DNA of 64,000 nucleotides from Cyanobium sp. CH-040 (lineage in GTDB: Bacteria; Cyanobacteriota; Cyanobacteriia; PCC-6307; Cyanobiaceae), in NCBI RefSeq assembly GCF_024346135.1, contig NZ_JAGQCJ010000001.1, forward strand, positions 477,236 through 541,235, in the 5' to 3' direction. A program made the position numbers and the translations under genes. Position 1 is the stretch's first letter; every line of letters begins with the position of its first letter. This document shows, one piece after another, positions 9,295 through 18,947 of the stretch. Under the pieces are notes generated by a model. It searched no databases. It had not been told where the DNA came from and was given only the letters and a program-made list of their open reading frames with translations.

Positions 9295-10307
9295 CTAAAG
9301 CCTGCTTTCTGATGCTTGTTACTCCTCCTGATGCGCAAATTGCCAGGTATTCTATTCGGGCCGCCGTGAGTGCATTGAGCGATGATGTACACTTAATGCT
9401 ATACTTTAATGGATGTCCCCCGTCCCTTCAGTGCAGCATTATTGCGCAATTGCCGGTATCGCCTTTTATCTTCAGTGCTTCAAACTGGGACGAGGTGATT
9501 CGAGTTCCAGGGGATGTCGCGGGCATGATTGGCAAGAAGATTAGATCAGATCTCTTTCAGGAAACCCGTGAAAGATTCTAAGAAACCTGTGGAGAAGTCT
9601 GGAGCCGAGAGCTAATTCGGCTTGCAGGCTATGACTTCGTGGGATTACTTGACGCAGATTGCGAGATCCTGGATAGAAGACTTCTTATTGATATGGACAA
9701 CATTCTCGAGCCTAGGAAGACTGTCGCAGTCATATCAACTGACTACTCGAATACCGAATACTACTATGACACTTACCAAGGCCAAGCTGGCTATCTAATG
9801 AAGCGGTATCACACTTGGTGCTGTCTATATCGACGTTCCGCGCTGCTTTCTTGTTCGGATTTCTGGTACTATGAAGATAAATCGGGAGGGCTTCTAAGGA
9901 TCTACGACCATGCATCATATTTGCAGCATGAGCTTGAAAAAAGTGGATACCGAGGAATGACACTAGGCGGAAGGCATGGTTGGCGATTTATTCATTATGG
10001 GCAATTTGCAAAGAATAAATCTTTGAATGGTTGGGCCTTGGGGGTCTATCTTCTTATTCGTCAGCTAGGCCATAATGGACTTCTTCGCGTTCACGGTTCT
10101 GAGTATTATGCCAGACTGCTCGCCGAAGTAGGTAACATGCTTTTCAATGATCTTCGTCTTGAAAGATTTGATAGAGAGCGGCTTAGGTTATTGACTTACG
10201 ATGAAAGTGTCCGATTGGGATACTGCCCAAACAGCCGCAGCATTGAAGCTGAAGGCATGTTGTCGTGTGGAAGTTCTGGAAACTCTGCCTATTCAAGCGA
10301 TAATTGA
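9291..10307 (+). pseudogene. GT-A-like glycosyltransferase interrupted by one in-frame TAA
   Basis: Two frames in the same phase, 9291-9581 and 9582-10307, make one protein of about 338 residues separated only by TAA at 9579-9581. The N-terminal half begins MTKACFLMLVTPPDAQIARY and has a beta-strand/turn LMLYFNGCPPS. The second half contains FVGLLDADCEILDRRLL, with the Asp-x-Asp metal site of GT-A enzymes, then RYHTWCCLYRRSALL. A GTG at 9639 could restart translation but would lose the donor-binding half. Either a recent nonsense mutation or a sequencing error. The family assignment rests on the DAD motif and context. Confidence 0.6.
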
Positions 10308-10508
10308 CTTGAGAGCATGACTCATGGCAGAGTTGCTAAGTAGCCAAGAGCTTGGCACATCGGTTTAGGAGCAGACCACCACAGTTGTCCCACTTTTGTA
10401 CGGGTCGGAGGGTCACTGAACTCCAAAGGTGTTTGTCAAAATACTACAACGCTGTGCTCTTCCTGCTGTTTTTAGGCTATTTAGAGGCTATACCTATGCA
10501 CTCCTTTG

Positions 10509-11660
10509 ATGCAGTGGCTATATGATTCATTCCTTGAAGCCAAGCGACCAACTGTGGCGCTCTCCAAGACCCTTCAGGATCTGATACTATATACACCAGG
10601 CCCTCGGCAGACTGGTTATGCAAAGACTATTGCGTTAGAGGCTGGCGGAGAATATCAAGTTGTCTACCCTGCCTCTTCAACAACATTCACGCCGCCTAAT
10701 CAAGATAACTCCCTTCTAGGTGAATTTCTCCTCCAGTGTGCCAAGAGTGATCACCCTGAGGTCTTTATTGCCTCATTCCCTAAAGGACGGTTTCATGCTG
10801 GTGGCGTAATCCTCTCGCCAGATGGGGCAACGGTTGCTCGGGACCTGTCTGAAGACTTTGGGAGGCCTTTTTCAGAGCACTTCTTGCTCAACAAGAGGAT
10901 TAAGCGACCCCGTAGAGTTCCAGGCCCAGTTCTGTTTACAGGCGTCAAGGGGGCTTCAAGCTACTACCACTGGTTAATGGATGAGTTGCCAAGAGTTCTA
11001 ATAACGCCATCTGACTTTTTTCAGACTCTCGCATGTTCGCGGATTTCTGGTGTCCAGGCAGAGGCACTCCAGCTCCTGCCTATGAAAGGTAAGAGGCTTA
11101 TTTCGGTAGACAATGAAAACGGGAAGTCTAGCTTTGTCGCTGACAATCTCATTTCTCCATCTTATTTGGCCGAAACGGGACACCCTAGTGATCGCCTTGT
11201 TCAGACATTGAAAGCCTTTGTTGAGCCACTTATCGACCGGACGACCCGATACCCAGAAAAACTATATATTTCTCGGAGAGGCTCTGGAAAGCGAGAGATC
11301 GTCGGCAATGGCGGCTTGGGCGAGGAATTGGGTCGACGAGGATTTACAGAGCTTTTTCTCGAGTCTATGTCTTGGCGTGAACAGGTCAATGCTTTCTCTC
11401 ATGCCAGGGAGATCGTTGCAGCTCATGGGGCGGGGCTGGCAAATCTAGTCTTTTGCCGAAATACTCCACTTGTTGTGGAGCTTTTCAACTCCAAGTATGT
11501 GCACTGGTGCTTCTGGAAGTTGTCGAGTCTTGTGGGAGCAAACTATTTGCCCATTGCCACGCCATATGGCCCGGTGTCTCACCAGGCTGGCCGTAGCAAT
11601 ATTGAAGTTGCCCCCATAGACGTTCGAGGTCTTGTTCACTATATAGACAAGAATGGATAG
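10509..11660 (+). CDS. GT61-family glycosyltransferase (DUF563)
   Basis: The product has about 383 residues, consistent with glycosyltransferase family 61. The central segment GVKGASSYYHWLMDELPRVL and the C-terminal motif EIVAAHGAGLANLVFCRNTP are diagnostic of this family. KLYISRRGSGKREI precedes the catalytic region. The start is the ATG at 10509; a TTG immediately before it is in frame. The nearest rightward gene upstream is the broken GT-A-like gene, about 200 bp away. It probably adds a sugar during surface polysaccharide synthesis. Specificity cannot be deduced. Confidence 0.88.
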   Translation: MQWLYDSFLEAKRPTVALSKTLQDLILYTPGPRQTGYAKTIALEAGGEYQVVYPASSTTFTPPNQDNSLLGEFLLQCAKSDHPEVFIASFPKGRFHAGGVILSPDGATVARDLSEDFGRPFSEHFLLNKRIKRPRRVPGPVLFTGVKGASSYYHWLMDELPRVLITPSDFFQTLACSRISGVQAEALQLLPMKGKRLISVDNENGKSSFVADNLISPSYLAETGHPSDRLVQTLKAFVEPLIDRTTRYPEKLYISRRGSGKREIVGNGGLGEELGRRGFTELFLESMSWREQVNAFSHAREIVAAHGAGLANLVFCRNTPLVVELFNSKYVHWCFWKLSSLVGANYLPIATPYGPVSHQAGRSNIEVAPIDVRGLVHYIDKNG

Positions 11661-12393
11661 TCCTGTCTCTGTGTCTTGTCACTTCAATCGCCACAATCAG
11701 ATGCCACTATCGCCCGTACGCCAGGCAGCAGTTTCTTTATGATAGCGATGCAGAGGAATCCGTGGGAGTCTGCTGTGTGCTTCTGCTCGTTGTGGGGATC
11801 ATGCAACGTTCGGGCTGGCTCGAATTCCCGCAGGTGGAGGCTGCGCTACATATTCCAGCAGCTCCGATCTACCTGCAGGCCCCGGGTGCCTTTATCGACC
11901 AGAATTATCAGCCGCACGGTCTTGATAGTGTTGAGCTGCGACCACGTTGCCTTGAGGGTGTGCATCTTGAAGTCGCCCGCACCCCGCATGATCTTGTGGT
12001 CGCTGAGCCCCAGACTCAAGGTTTGCCTCCTGGCTCCGGTGGGCTCGGGCTAGCCGGGAATTTTCCGGTCAGGGTAGAGATCCCGGATCGCGAGCGCCAT
12101 CTCGCGGGTGTCTGGCTCCCCTAGCAACAGCTCCCGCGGGACCGCCAGCCGCTGGCGCTGCAGCCGGCCGGGGGGACTCACACGAGGAGCGAGCAATTGA
12201 AGTCTACGCCTAAGGTGAGTGCCTTTGCTGGTCAGATGAGGCCCCTGTAGTCGTTAACCATGGGCTTGAGAAGCAACTTCGTCCGCAGCATAGATCTCAA
12301 GGTCAGTTTCCCACCCAGTGCCCTGCCCCTCCCTCTGCTCAAGAAGGGCAACTTGACGTCTACCCATCCCGATCCGTTCACCTTCCCATGACC
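11661..12393. other. Gene-poor stretch, origin unclear
   Basis: There are 730 bp without a credible intact gene. Read on the minus strand, a stretch containing EMALAIRDLYPDRKIPG, then LSDHKIMRGAGDFKMHTLK and VRLIILVDKGTRGLQ is open for a while with stops at about 12,060 and 11,851. It looks like decayed coding sequence, but I cannot assign it to a family. It borders an IS481 remnant on the right. Confidence 0.35.
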
Positions 12394-13062
12394 CTAACGG
12401 AGTCGATCAAGACGTACCTCGAACGAAGCCTTTGTGGCTGATGTTCGCCTGCGAATGTGTCCCGCCTCAGCGCCATGAGGTCGGCTTCTCAGGTCCGTCA
12501 AGGACCTTAGGTAATCAAGGCGTGTGGTCTCATCCACGGCGACGTGGACCTTGTCGGAGCCGAGGCCGTAGGAGTGGCCGCTGGTTATCCGATTTCGCAC
12601 CACACCAAGGTGTGCCATGCCATGCCTTGACTTCGATTTCGTGCATTAGGTGTCCGGGCCGCTCAGGCTGGTATCGCTGCACAGGTGGCCTCAGTTCCAG
12701 GTTGTGGAGGTGGCCGAAGCCGAGTCGGCTGAGGGTGCGCGCAACGAGGGAGAAGGGAGCCTGCAACCGGAACTGGAGCTACCGCGCCCAGAGCGGCTAC
12801 ACATAACGCACGTCACCCGGCTGCTGCAGTGGTGGCAGAATGAGCGTTCGGCGGTGGAGGCGGAGAGCGTTGCTTCCATGCCATTCACTGCCGTCGAAAC
12901 CCCTGCAAGTAGGCGGGCCAGCCACTCGTAGGTGCAGCGCAGGCTGATCCTTTCGTCACCAACGAGGTGCGCCGCTGGCCCGCCTTGATCAAGGAGAGGC
13001 AGTATGCTGGCCTCTAACGATGCACCATTCATCTGGGTTGTGCAGCATTCCGTGAATCGCAC
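12394..13062 (-). mobile_element. Decayed IS481-family transposase, N-terminal two thirds
   Basis: Read leftward from about 13,060 in three frames it gives DQGGPAAHLVGDERISLRCT with YEWLARLLAG (the N-terminal helix-turn-helix), then RTLSRLGFGHLHNLE and VQRYQPERPGHLMHEIEVK (linker before the catalytic domain), then SGHSYGLGSDKVHVAVDETT with RLDYL (first Asp). It is broken by frameshifts and lacks the C-terminal part found in the copy at 7195-7640. Inactive remnant. Confidence 0.7.
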
Positions 13063-13071
13063 TACTTTTCA

Positions 13072-13845
13072 ATGAGAGGCCAGATGTACCAAGTCAGCGC
13101 GATTGGCCCCAGCCCTCTTATCAGTGTGATTACTCCTGTTTTTAATGGCATCCGCTTTATTGAGGCTTGTATTCACTCTGTCGCTAAAGAGGCTTGCAAG
13201 CTTGATCTTGAGCATATTGTTATCGATGGTAGATCGACTGATGGCACGGCGGAAATTCTGTCAGATCTGGCATGTCACTATGCGCATCTGCGTTTTCTCT
13301 CTGAAAATGACCTGGGCCAGTCAGACGCCATGAATAAGGGAATTGGCTTGTCAAGAGGGCCAATCTTGGGCGTGCTTAATGTGGATGACTATTATGAGCA
13401 AGACGCCCTAGCCCGAGCATCTTCTTATCTCTTGGGGCTCCCTGAGCCTTCCATGGTAATAGGCAATTGTCGGATGTGGGATGAGAACTCAAGACTTCTC
13501 GGTACAAATCGACCATCCCGGTTGACTCTTGACGATTTGCTGAGGCCAGGAAATGAACACCTCCTGCCCATTAATCCCACGCAATACCTATACCATTCTA
13601 GTGTTCATCAGGCGATTGGTCTTTTCCCAGTTGATGAGCACTACGTTATGGATCTTGATTTCTTTCTAAAGGCAGTTGCGGCGATTAACATTCAGTATTA
13701 TCCTGAGTTGTGGGGCAACTTTCGCTTGATTCCTGGCTGTAAGACTAAACAGGACATAGACTCCGGTTCCGCCGAAGCGCGTCTTCAAAGACTGCTTCAG
13801 AGGCATCGCGCCCAGAATGGGATGTGTATGACTCATGGCGACTGA
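13072..13845 (+). CDS. Family 2 glycosyltransferase
   Basis: The 257-residue protein has a classical GT2 (GT-A) domain. The sequence shows LISVITPVFNGIRFIEACIH near the N-terminus, LEHIVIDGRSTDGTAEIL, then LGQSDAMNKGIGLSRGPILG and LNVDDYYEQDAL, which contains the metal-binding Asp-Asp. The enzyme should add a sugar from a nucleotide donor to a lipid-linked or protein acceptor. ATG at 13072 is used; ATG at 13084 (MYQVSAIG) is an alternative. It stands alone on the plus strand, just after the IS481 remnant, and has island-like low GC. Confidence 0.88.
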   Translation: MRGQMYQVSAIGPSPLISVITPVFNGIRFIEACIHSVAKEACKLDLEHIVIDGRSTDGTAEILSDLACHYAHLRFLSENDLGQSDAMNKGIGLSRGPILGVLNVDDYYEQDALARASSYLLGLPEPSMVIGNCRMWDENSRLLGTNRPSRLTLDDLLRPGNEHLLPINPTQYLYHSSVHQAIGLFPVDEHYVMDLDFFLKAVAAINIQYYPELWGNFRLIPGCKTKQDIDSGSAEARLQRLLQRHRAQNGMCMTHGD

Positions 13846-14328
13846 AGCTTTTTTGTCAAGGCCATAAGTATTCTGTCTCAGCAGTTTGTTTAGTGGTTAA
13901 TGGGCTGTGAGGCCTCTACCGATTGAGGTGCGCCATAGCAATCCAGACCTCCTCCCGCCTCCATGCATTGCCAGCCGAATCCCAGCCTGAGCCCCACATG
14001 TCGCCTCCTACTCGTGATCGAGTGCTAGGAGCACGTCCGCAGCCTGCTCGAGTTGGCCACCGAAAGTGGGATCAGCCTGAGCAGCGCCTACTGGGGACTG
14101 GCTCGACCTCGGCAGCTTTGTCCAACTGCACTGATGGATCCGTCAGATGTCAATCAGGTTTGGGGGCGCCTGCATCACCACAACATTCACAGGACAAGGC
14201 CCCATGAGGAAGGCAGCCGTCTGAACCCTTGATAGCTCAGATTGCTGCAGCATGAACTGCGGGGCATTGGCTCATTCAGGTTCAGCCTTTAGGAGATTTG
14301 GCATCAGGCTCTCCTTCCCAGGAGGCCC
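13846..14328. other. Gap between GT2 and the next GT gene, with a weak IS481-like trace
   Basis: There are 483 bp between convergent genes. At about 14,025-14,210 the plus strand reads LLELATESGISLSSAYWGLAR in a damaged frame, which recalls the helix-turn-helix of IS481 transposases (SGVSLRTAYRWLARYR). The rest shows no gene. I could not see a clear terminator. Confidence 0.3.
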
Positions 14329-15624
14329 TCAGTCACCTTTTAACACTGTTGTGGCAAATCCTGTGATCAGTTTCTCCCACGCTAATGCTCCATTCTCATG
14401 GTTAAGCCAATTTTCTTGAACGCAGATCGCATTTCCCCTGAGTGATGAAATGCTGTCAAGAGCCTCTGTTATTGACTGGTGGATTCCATTGGGCGAAATA
14501 TCTTGAATGGCCGGGGCTAGGCCGCCCAAATCCTCGTAAAGTCTTCTCATAGTCGACTCCATAGGAACAAGCGGAATCACGCCCGCACTTATGCATTCTA
14601 GAAATATACCAGACCCAATCGTCCTGTAGCGATCTGCATATGGCATAATCATGATGTCTAGACTTGTCATTATCTCGTCATAAGTAACGTCGTCCAGTCT
14701 CTGAGATATGTTCTGTACTCCATTGCTTTTGAGTCCGCAGAGTATCTCATCTTTGTTAAGACCGCTCTGAGTACACGCTAGATCTAGATTCAGTTTTGTG
14801 ATCCACTGCACATTCGAAAATTGTTGATATTCTGTGAAATATCTTGCTAATATCCCAGGATTCTGAACTGAGCGCGATCCTCCAATGCACCCAATTCTCA
14901 CTCTTTCGGTCGTTTGATGTGGCAAGTTGCGGCCTGAGAATCGCGAGCTTGCCGGATATGGATGTACCGTTACTGAGCCATGATCAAATCCGCATTGAAT
15001 AAGGAACTTGCGAATCTGAGGTGACTCAGCAAGAAAGATATAGCTCTTCGAGCTTTGGGCTACAATTGACGCAGCATGGGAAAACTCACTCTTAACGATT
15101 TCAGGATTGTCGCAGTCCGGTGCCGGAAACGTCTCCATGACTCCAAATATGCCACCCTTGACGTCTCTAAGATCTTCAATCGCATGTAATGTTCCCGCAA
15201 TCGTCAAATATCTAGAAGTGGGAAATAGTGCAAGTCTTGGAGTTTGCTCTGAGCATGCAAGGATATAATCTGTGGTGCGCTTCCAATAGTTTCTGAATGC
15301 CAATGACTGTACTTCGCTCACTATCTTGCCGCTCGAAAGGCAGTGATCCGGGATAGGTATTGCGCTCTTCCAGTTGCTCGGTAGTGTGCTTCTTGCTTGA
15401 TATGCACCAACTACTTCTACTGAGTAGCCATATTTCTCAAGAAGAGATGTGTAGCACACTGCCAATCGCTCGAAATGCCCACTCCCTCCGGTCATTCTTG
15501 GCTCAACATAGATGATGTCCTTCTTTTCTCTGTCGTAAGCCAGCAGAAGAGCCTTCCGGCTCATCTCAAATGCTGTATTCTCATTCCCTTTCATCAATTC
15601 GTCAATAATAACTTTAGAGTTCAT
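14329..15624 (-). CDS. GT4-like glycosyltransferase
   Basis: The product has 431 residues and a GT-B fold. The N-terminal region has DIIYVEPRMTGGSGHFERLA, an acceptor-side glycine loop common in GT4 enzymes. The C-terminal domain has RVRIGCIGGSRSVQNPGIL, then LDIMIMPYADRYRTIGSGIF with the following LECISAGVIPLVP, matching the donor-binding Glu motif. Its ATG overlaps the stop of the upstream GT-D-like gene by 4 bp, so the pair forms a leftward operon. Strongly AT-rich compared with genes right of 17.2 kb. Donor sugar unknown. Confidence 0.82.
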   Translation of the reverse strand: MNSKVIIDELMKGNENTAFEMSRKALLLAYDREKKDIIYVEPRMTGGSGHFERLAVCYTSLLEKYGYSVEVVGAYQARSTLPSNWKSAIPIPDHCLSSGKIVSEVQSLAFRNYWKRTTDYILACSEQTPRLALFPTSRYLTIAGTLHAIEDLRDVKGGIFGVMETFPAPDCDNPEIVKSEFSHAASIVAQSSKSYIFLAESPQIRKFLIQCGFDHGSVTVHPYPASSRFSGRNLPHQTTERVRIGCIGGSRSVQNPGILARYFTEYQQFSNVQWITKLNLDLACTQSGLNKDEILCGLKSNGVQNISQRLDDVTYDEIMTSLDIMIMPYADRYRTIGSGIFLECISAGVIPLVPMESTMRRLYEDLGGLAPAIQDISPNGIHQSITEALDSISSLRGNAICVQENWLNHENGALAWEKLITGFATTVLKGD

Positions 15625-16667
15625 TGCTCATCCAGTTTGGTTAGACGTTCCAACTGATATGCCAGGGTCAGCTCCTTAGGGAGCATGTCTGCGCCAAATT
15701 TTGACTGCATTACTAGTGGCCTTGTGTTTAGCCCAAGCCATCCGTCGAGAACGGACCCTACGTCAAGTCCTATTCCTCCAAGTTCAGCAATTCTATTACA
15801 ATAGGTCTTCCCGCAAATTCCTGCGCCAACAAGGAATAGCTGCCCATTGAAGCGAATTCTAAGACTGTCTAGAATCTCGTTAAATCTTGCTGGATAATGT
15901 TGCTTCCAGCCTTCACCTCTTCGATTATATCTTGAGGGTACCTCATAGAAGTCTGTCTTAATGTCATGGGCGCTCAATAGGTTGTGAAGCTCGGTGTGCC
16001 TGCTGATGATGCCAACCGATTTTTGAGAAACGATCATTCGAGCTAGAAACCCTGAGGCTGACATATCGTAATGGCACCATGCTGATGCTAGTGGTGTGGT
16101 TGCAGGTATTAGATCTTTTCTCATCTCAAGGCCTAGTATTGCAAGTCTAAGCGCTGCTTCATATCCCAGTCTTTCTTTCTCTGCGGGCCGCAGCTGAAAC
16201 ACCTCTTTTACCTTGTTAATCAGATCATTCGGCTTGAGCTTCAGCCACCTTTCATGGAAATCTCCTCCAATAATATCGGGCCGTACTCCCACAATACTTG
16301 CATTTAGACAGCTTTGCTTTGTTAAAGTGGCTAGGCGATCAAGATCTTGCTGGCTGATCTGACCAAAATGAGAGGCTATGTAATCTCCCAATACTGATTC
16401 TGTCAAAAGCGGTTTTGCAATCGTTACGCCTTCGCCATCCCCAATCCTGATTAGAGAGAGGCCTTCTTGATTCGAAAGGCTTTTCTCGATCATTTCTTCT
16501 ATCAGACTGCTTGGAAGGATCCGTAATGAGGGCGTAGGTTCAGGTTCTTCGTGGCTGTGTCTTGAGCGCGGTGGCATGGCTGGTTTTGTGGCGTGACGGT
16601 CGACTTGTTGAAGTAAGTCGTGTTCAACTGGATTAGCGCTTTTACCGCGGTGCAATTTGGGAGACAT
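15621..16667 (-). CDS. GT-D-like putative glycosyltransferase
   Basis: This 348-residue protein has a basic, disordered first 50 residues and then a domain that resembles the GT-D/DUF1792 family. GLSLIRIGDGEGVTIAKP (about residues 68-85) is the family's N-terminal Arg/Asp-Gly-Glu motif. QLFLVGAGICGKTYCNRIAE and GGIGLDVGSVLDGW near residues 280-315 match its C-terminal glycine-rich strand. GT-D proteins characterised elsewhere extend surface or protein glycans. It is the first gene of a two-gene leftward operon with the GT4-like gene. The family call is based on these two motifs only. Confidence 0.65.
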   Translation of the reverse strand: MSPKLHRGKSANPVEHDLLQQVDRHATKPAMPPRSRHSHEEPEPTPSLRILPSSLIEEMIEKSLSNQEGLSLIRIGDGEGVTIAKPLLTESVLGDYIASHFGQISQQDLDRLATLTKQSCLNASIVGVRPDIIGGDFHERWLKLKPNDLINKVKEVFQLRPAEKERLGYEAALRLAILGLEMRKDLIPATTPLASAWCHYDMSASGFLARMIVSQKSVGIISRHTELHNLLSAHDIKTDFYEVPSRYNRRGEGWKQHYPARFNEILDSLRIRFNGQLFLVGAGICGKTYCNRIAELGGIGLDVGSVLDGWLGLNTRPLVMQSKFGADMLPKELTLAYQLERLTKLDEQ

Positions 16668-17175
16668 GTATGCTAGCCATGGCCTAACATGAGCTTTGAT
16701 TCAAGTGCACCGCGGTCTATGCAGTAGCTCTATGTTGTATGACCTCATTATCATTCGAGCTGCTCGCAATGCAGTGAATGAGATGAGTCGCCAAACGCTT
16801 TTTCCCCTCTGAATATCGGCTTGGCGCCTGCGGGGCTGGGCTTGGCTGGCCCTTTCTCGTTCCTTCGTCTTCATGATGTCTCTGGGTATGGTGTCAATGG
16901 CTTTGGCTCCGGCTATTTTTCCCGATTTGGCTCAGCTCTTTGAATCGGTTTACTGGCGAGGTACTCGCAGGGTTTTGCTTATTGCTACACTTAAATCCAT
17001 TCTTAATACGCCATCTTGATCGAATTGCAGCATGTTGCGTCCGCGTCTAGGCGTTAAGCGTAGCAATCTGCTGTCTTCATGGGCATCATGAACCTTGATA
17101 TGGGGCTTTGTCACTTGTGCCACTGGCGTGGTGGCATGCATCCCCGTCATTGATTTGGTCCCTAGATTTTCAGTC
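16668..17175. other. Intergenic stretch at the island/core boundary
   Basis: There are 508 bp between the divergent GT-D-like gene and the AI-2E permease. No gene, tRNA, direct repeat or integrase is visible. Base composition is mixed and switches to the GC-rich core style at the start codon of the next gene. It should hold divergent promoters, but I cannot identify them with confidence. Confidence 0.5.
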
Positions 17176-18246
17176 ATGCTCGACCGCCTGGAACTGCCCC
17201 CCTGGCTGAAGGCTGGCCTGGCCCTGCCGCTGCTGGTGCTGAACCTGTGGGTGCTGCGCCAGCTGCTGCTGCCGCTGGCGCCTTTCCCGGCCCTGTTCGT
17301 CACCGCGGCGCTGATCGCCTTCCTGCTCGACATCCCCAGCCTCTGGCTGCGGCGCCTGGGGCTGCCCCGGCCGCTGGCCACGGCGCTGGTGCTGGGGGTG
17401 GCCCTGGGTCTGCTGCTGCTGGTGCTGCTCGGCCTGGGGCCGCGCCTGGTGGAGCAGCTCGGTGATCTGATCGCGGTGCTGCCGCGCTGGATCTCCCACG
17501 GACAGGTGTGGCTCGACAACCTCGAGGCCTGGGCGACCCGGCAGGGCATGCCGTCCGACTTCGGCACCCTCAGCAGCGACCTGCTCGGCCGCCTCAGCAA
17601 GCTCGCCACCCAGTTGAGCCAGCGGCTGCTGAGCCTGCTGGGGGCCACCGTGGGGCTCACCATCAACACGGTCATCGTGCTGGTGCTGACGGTGTTCCTG
17701 CTGCTGGGCGGCGAGAACATCACCGGCGGGTTGGCGCTCTGGCTGCCGCCCGGCGTGCGCCCCCTGGTGATGGACACCCTGGGCCGCACCTTCCGCGGCT
17801 ACTTCGCCGGCCAGGTGCTGCTGGCCCTGATCCTCAGCAGCCTGCAGATCCTGGTGTTCGCGGCCCTGGCGATTCCCTACGGCGTGCTGTTCGCGGTGCT
17901 GATCGGCTTCACCACTCTGATCCCCTTCGCCAGCTCGCTGACGATCGTGCTCGTGAGCGGTCTGCTGGCCCTCAACGACCCCCGCACCGGCCTGGAGGTG
18001 CTGCTGGCGGCGATCGTGGTGGGCCAGGTGGTGGATCAGGTGATCCAGCCGCGCCTGATGGGCCGGATCGTGGGCCTGCAGCCCGCCTGGCTGCTGATCA
18101 GCCTGCCGCTGGGGGCGCGCCTGGGAGCGCTGCTGGGGTTCGGGGATCTGCTGGGTCTGCTGCTGGCGGTGCCGGTGGCAAGCTGCGGGAAGACTTTTCT
18201 GGATGCCTGGCGTGGACGGCCGGGGCTCAACCTGCCTGGGGAATGA
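17176..18246 (+). CDS. AI-2E family (PerM-type) membrane transporter
   Basis: This 356-residue integral membrane protein belongs to the AI-2E transporter family. Several long hydrophobic segments alternate with a soluble loop near residues 110-160 (ISHGQVWLDNLEAW). The C-terminal half has the family signature FRGYFAGQVLLALILS, PYGVLFAVLIGFTTLIPF and QVIQPRLMGRIVGLQP. Members export small molecules or act as ion antiporters, and the substrate here is unknown. I use the ATG at 17176; a TTG at 17095 is in frame but lies in low-GC, non-membrane sequence. The 3' end overlaps cysC by 20 bp, convergently. Confidence 0.88.
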   Translation: MLDRLELPPWLKAGLALPLLVLNLWVLRQLLLPLAPFPALFVTAALIAFLLDIPSLWLRRLGLPRPLATALVLGVALGLLLLVLLGLGPRLVEQLGDLIAVLPRWISHGQVWLDNLEAWATRQGMPSDFGTLSSDLLGRLSKLATQLSQRLLSLLGATVGLTINTVIVLVLTVFLLLGGENITGGLALWLPPGVRPLVMDTLGRTFRGYFAGQVLLALILSSLQILVFAALAIPYGVLFAVLIGFTTLIPFASSLTIVLVSGLLALNDPRTGLEVLLAAIVVGQVVDQVIQPRLMGRIVGLQPAWLLISLPLGARLGALLGFGDLLGLLLAVPVASCGKTFLDAWRGRPGLNLPGE

Positions 18247-18886
18247 TCCCCCGGGCCTCAAGCAATCCCAGCACCGCGCTCACGCAGTCCTCCAGGCTGC
18301 CCGTGCCCGTCTCCACCCGCAGCTCCGGTGACTCCGGGACTTCATAGGGGCTGGAGATGCCCGTGAAGTCCTTGATCTCGCCGGCGCGGGCCCTGGCGTA
18401 GAGGCCCTTGGTGTCGCGCTGCTCGCACACCTCCAGGCCGGCGTCGCAGAAGATCTCGATGAAGTCGCCCTCCGGCACCAGCGCGCGCACCTTGTCCCGG
18501 TCCGAGCGGAACGGCGACACGAAGGCGGTGAGCACCACCACGCCGGCATCCACGAACAGCTTGGCCACCTCGCCGATGCGGCGGATGTTCTCCTCCCGGT
18601 CGGCATCGGAGAAGCCCAGGTCGTTGCAGAGGCCGTGGCGGATGTTGTCGCCGTCGAGCACATAGCAGGCCATCCCCTGCTCGAACAGGGCCGAGTTCAC
18701 GGCGTTGGCCAGGGTGCTCTTGCCGGCGCCGCTCAGCCCCGTGAACCAGAGAATCGCGCTGCGGTGCCCGTGCTGATGGGCCCTGGCCTCGCGGGTCACC
18801 GTGCTGTGGTGCCACACGATGTTGGTGCTGTTGCCATGGCTGGTGAGCGCCCCGTAGGTGGGGTTGCTGGCGGGGCTGGCGGTCAT
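18227..18886 (-). CDS. cysC: Adenylylsulfate (APS) kinase
   Basis: The protein has 219 residues. It phosphorylates APS to PAPS, the activated sulfate used for reductive assimilation and by sulfotransferases. Visible motifs are the P-loop WFTGLSGAGKSTLAN (about residues 47-61), DGDNIRHGLCNDLGFS, the lid segment REENIRRIGEVAKLF and FVSPFRSDRD. KGLYARARAGEIKDFTGI is the typical C-terminal substrate loop. The N-terminal extension NIVWHHSTVTREAR is common in APS kinases. It is not in an operon with other sulfur genes here, but it could supply the sulfotransferase at 6079. Confidence 0.95.
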   Translation of the reverse strand: MTASPASNPTYGALTSHGNSTNIVWHHSTVTREARAHQHGHRSAILWFTGLSGAGKSTLANAVNSALFEQGMACYVLDGDNIRHGLCNDLGFSDADREENIRRIGEVAKLFVDAGVVVLTAFVSPFRSDRDKVRALVPEGDFIEIFCDAGLEVCEQRDTKGLYARARAGEIKDFTGISSPYEVPESPELRVETGTGSLEDCVSAVLGLLEARGIIPQAG

Positions 18887-18947
18887 GCGGGCGTTGGTGA
18901 TGGGGCTGGTGGGGCCATTCTCCCCTGCGGCCCGTGGCTTCCAGGGA

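Noticed and set aside
11676..12124. Small plus-strand frames after the GT61 gene as real genes
   Set aside because: The translations have no protein-like pattern and frames overlap each other; the region looks like decayed sequence.
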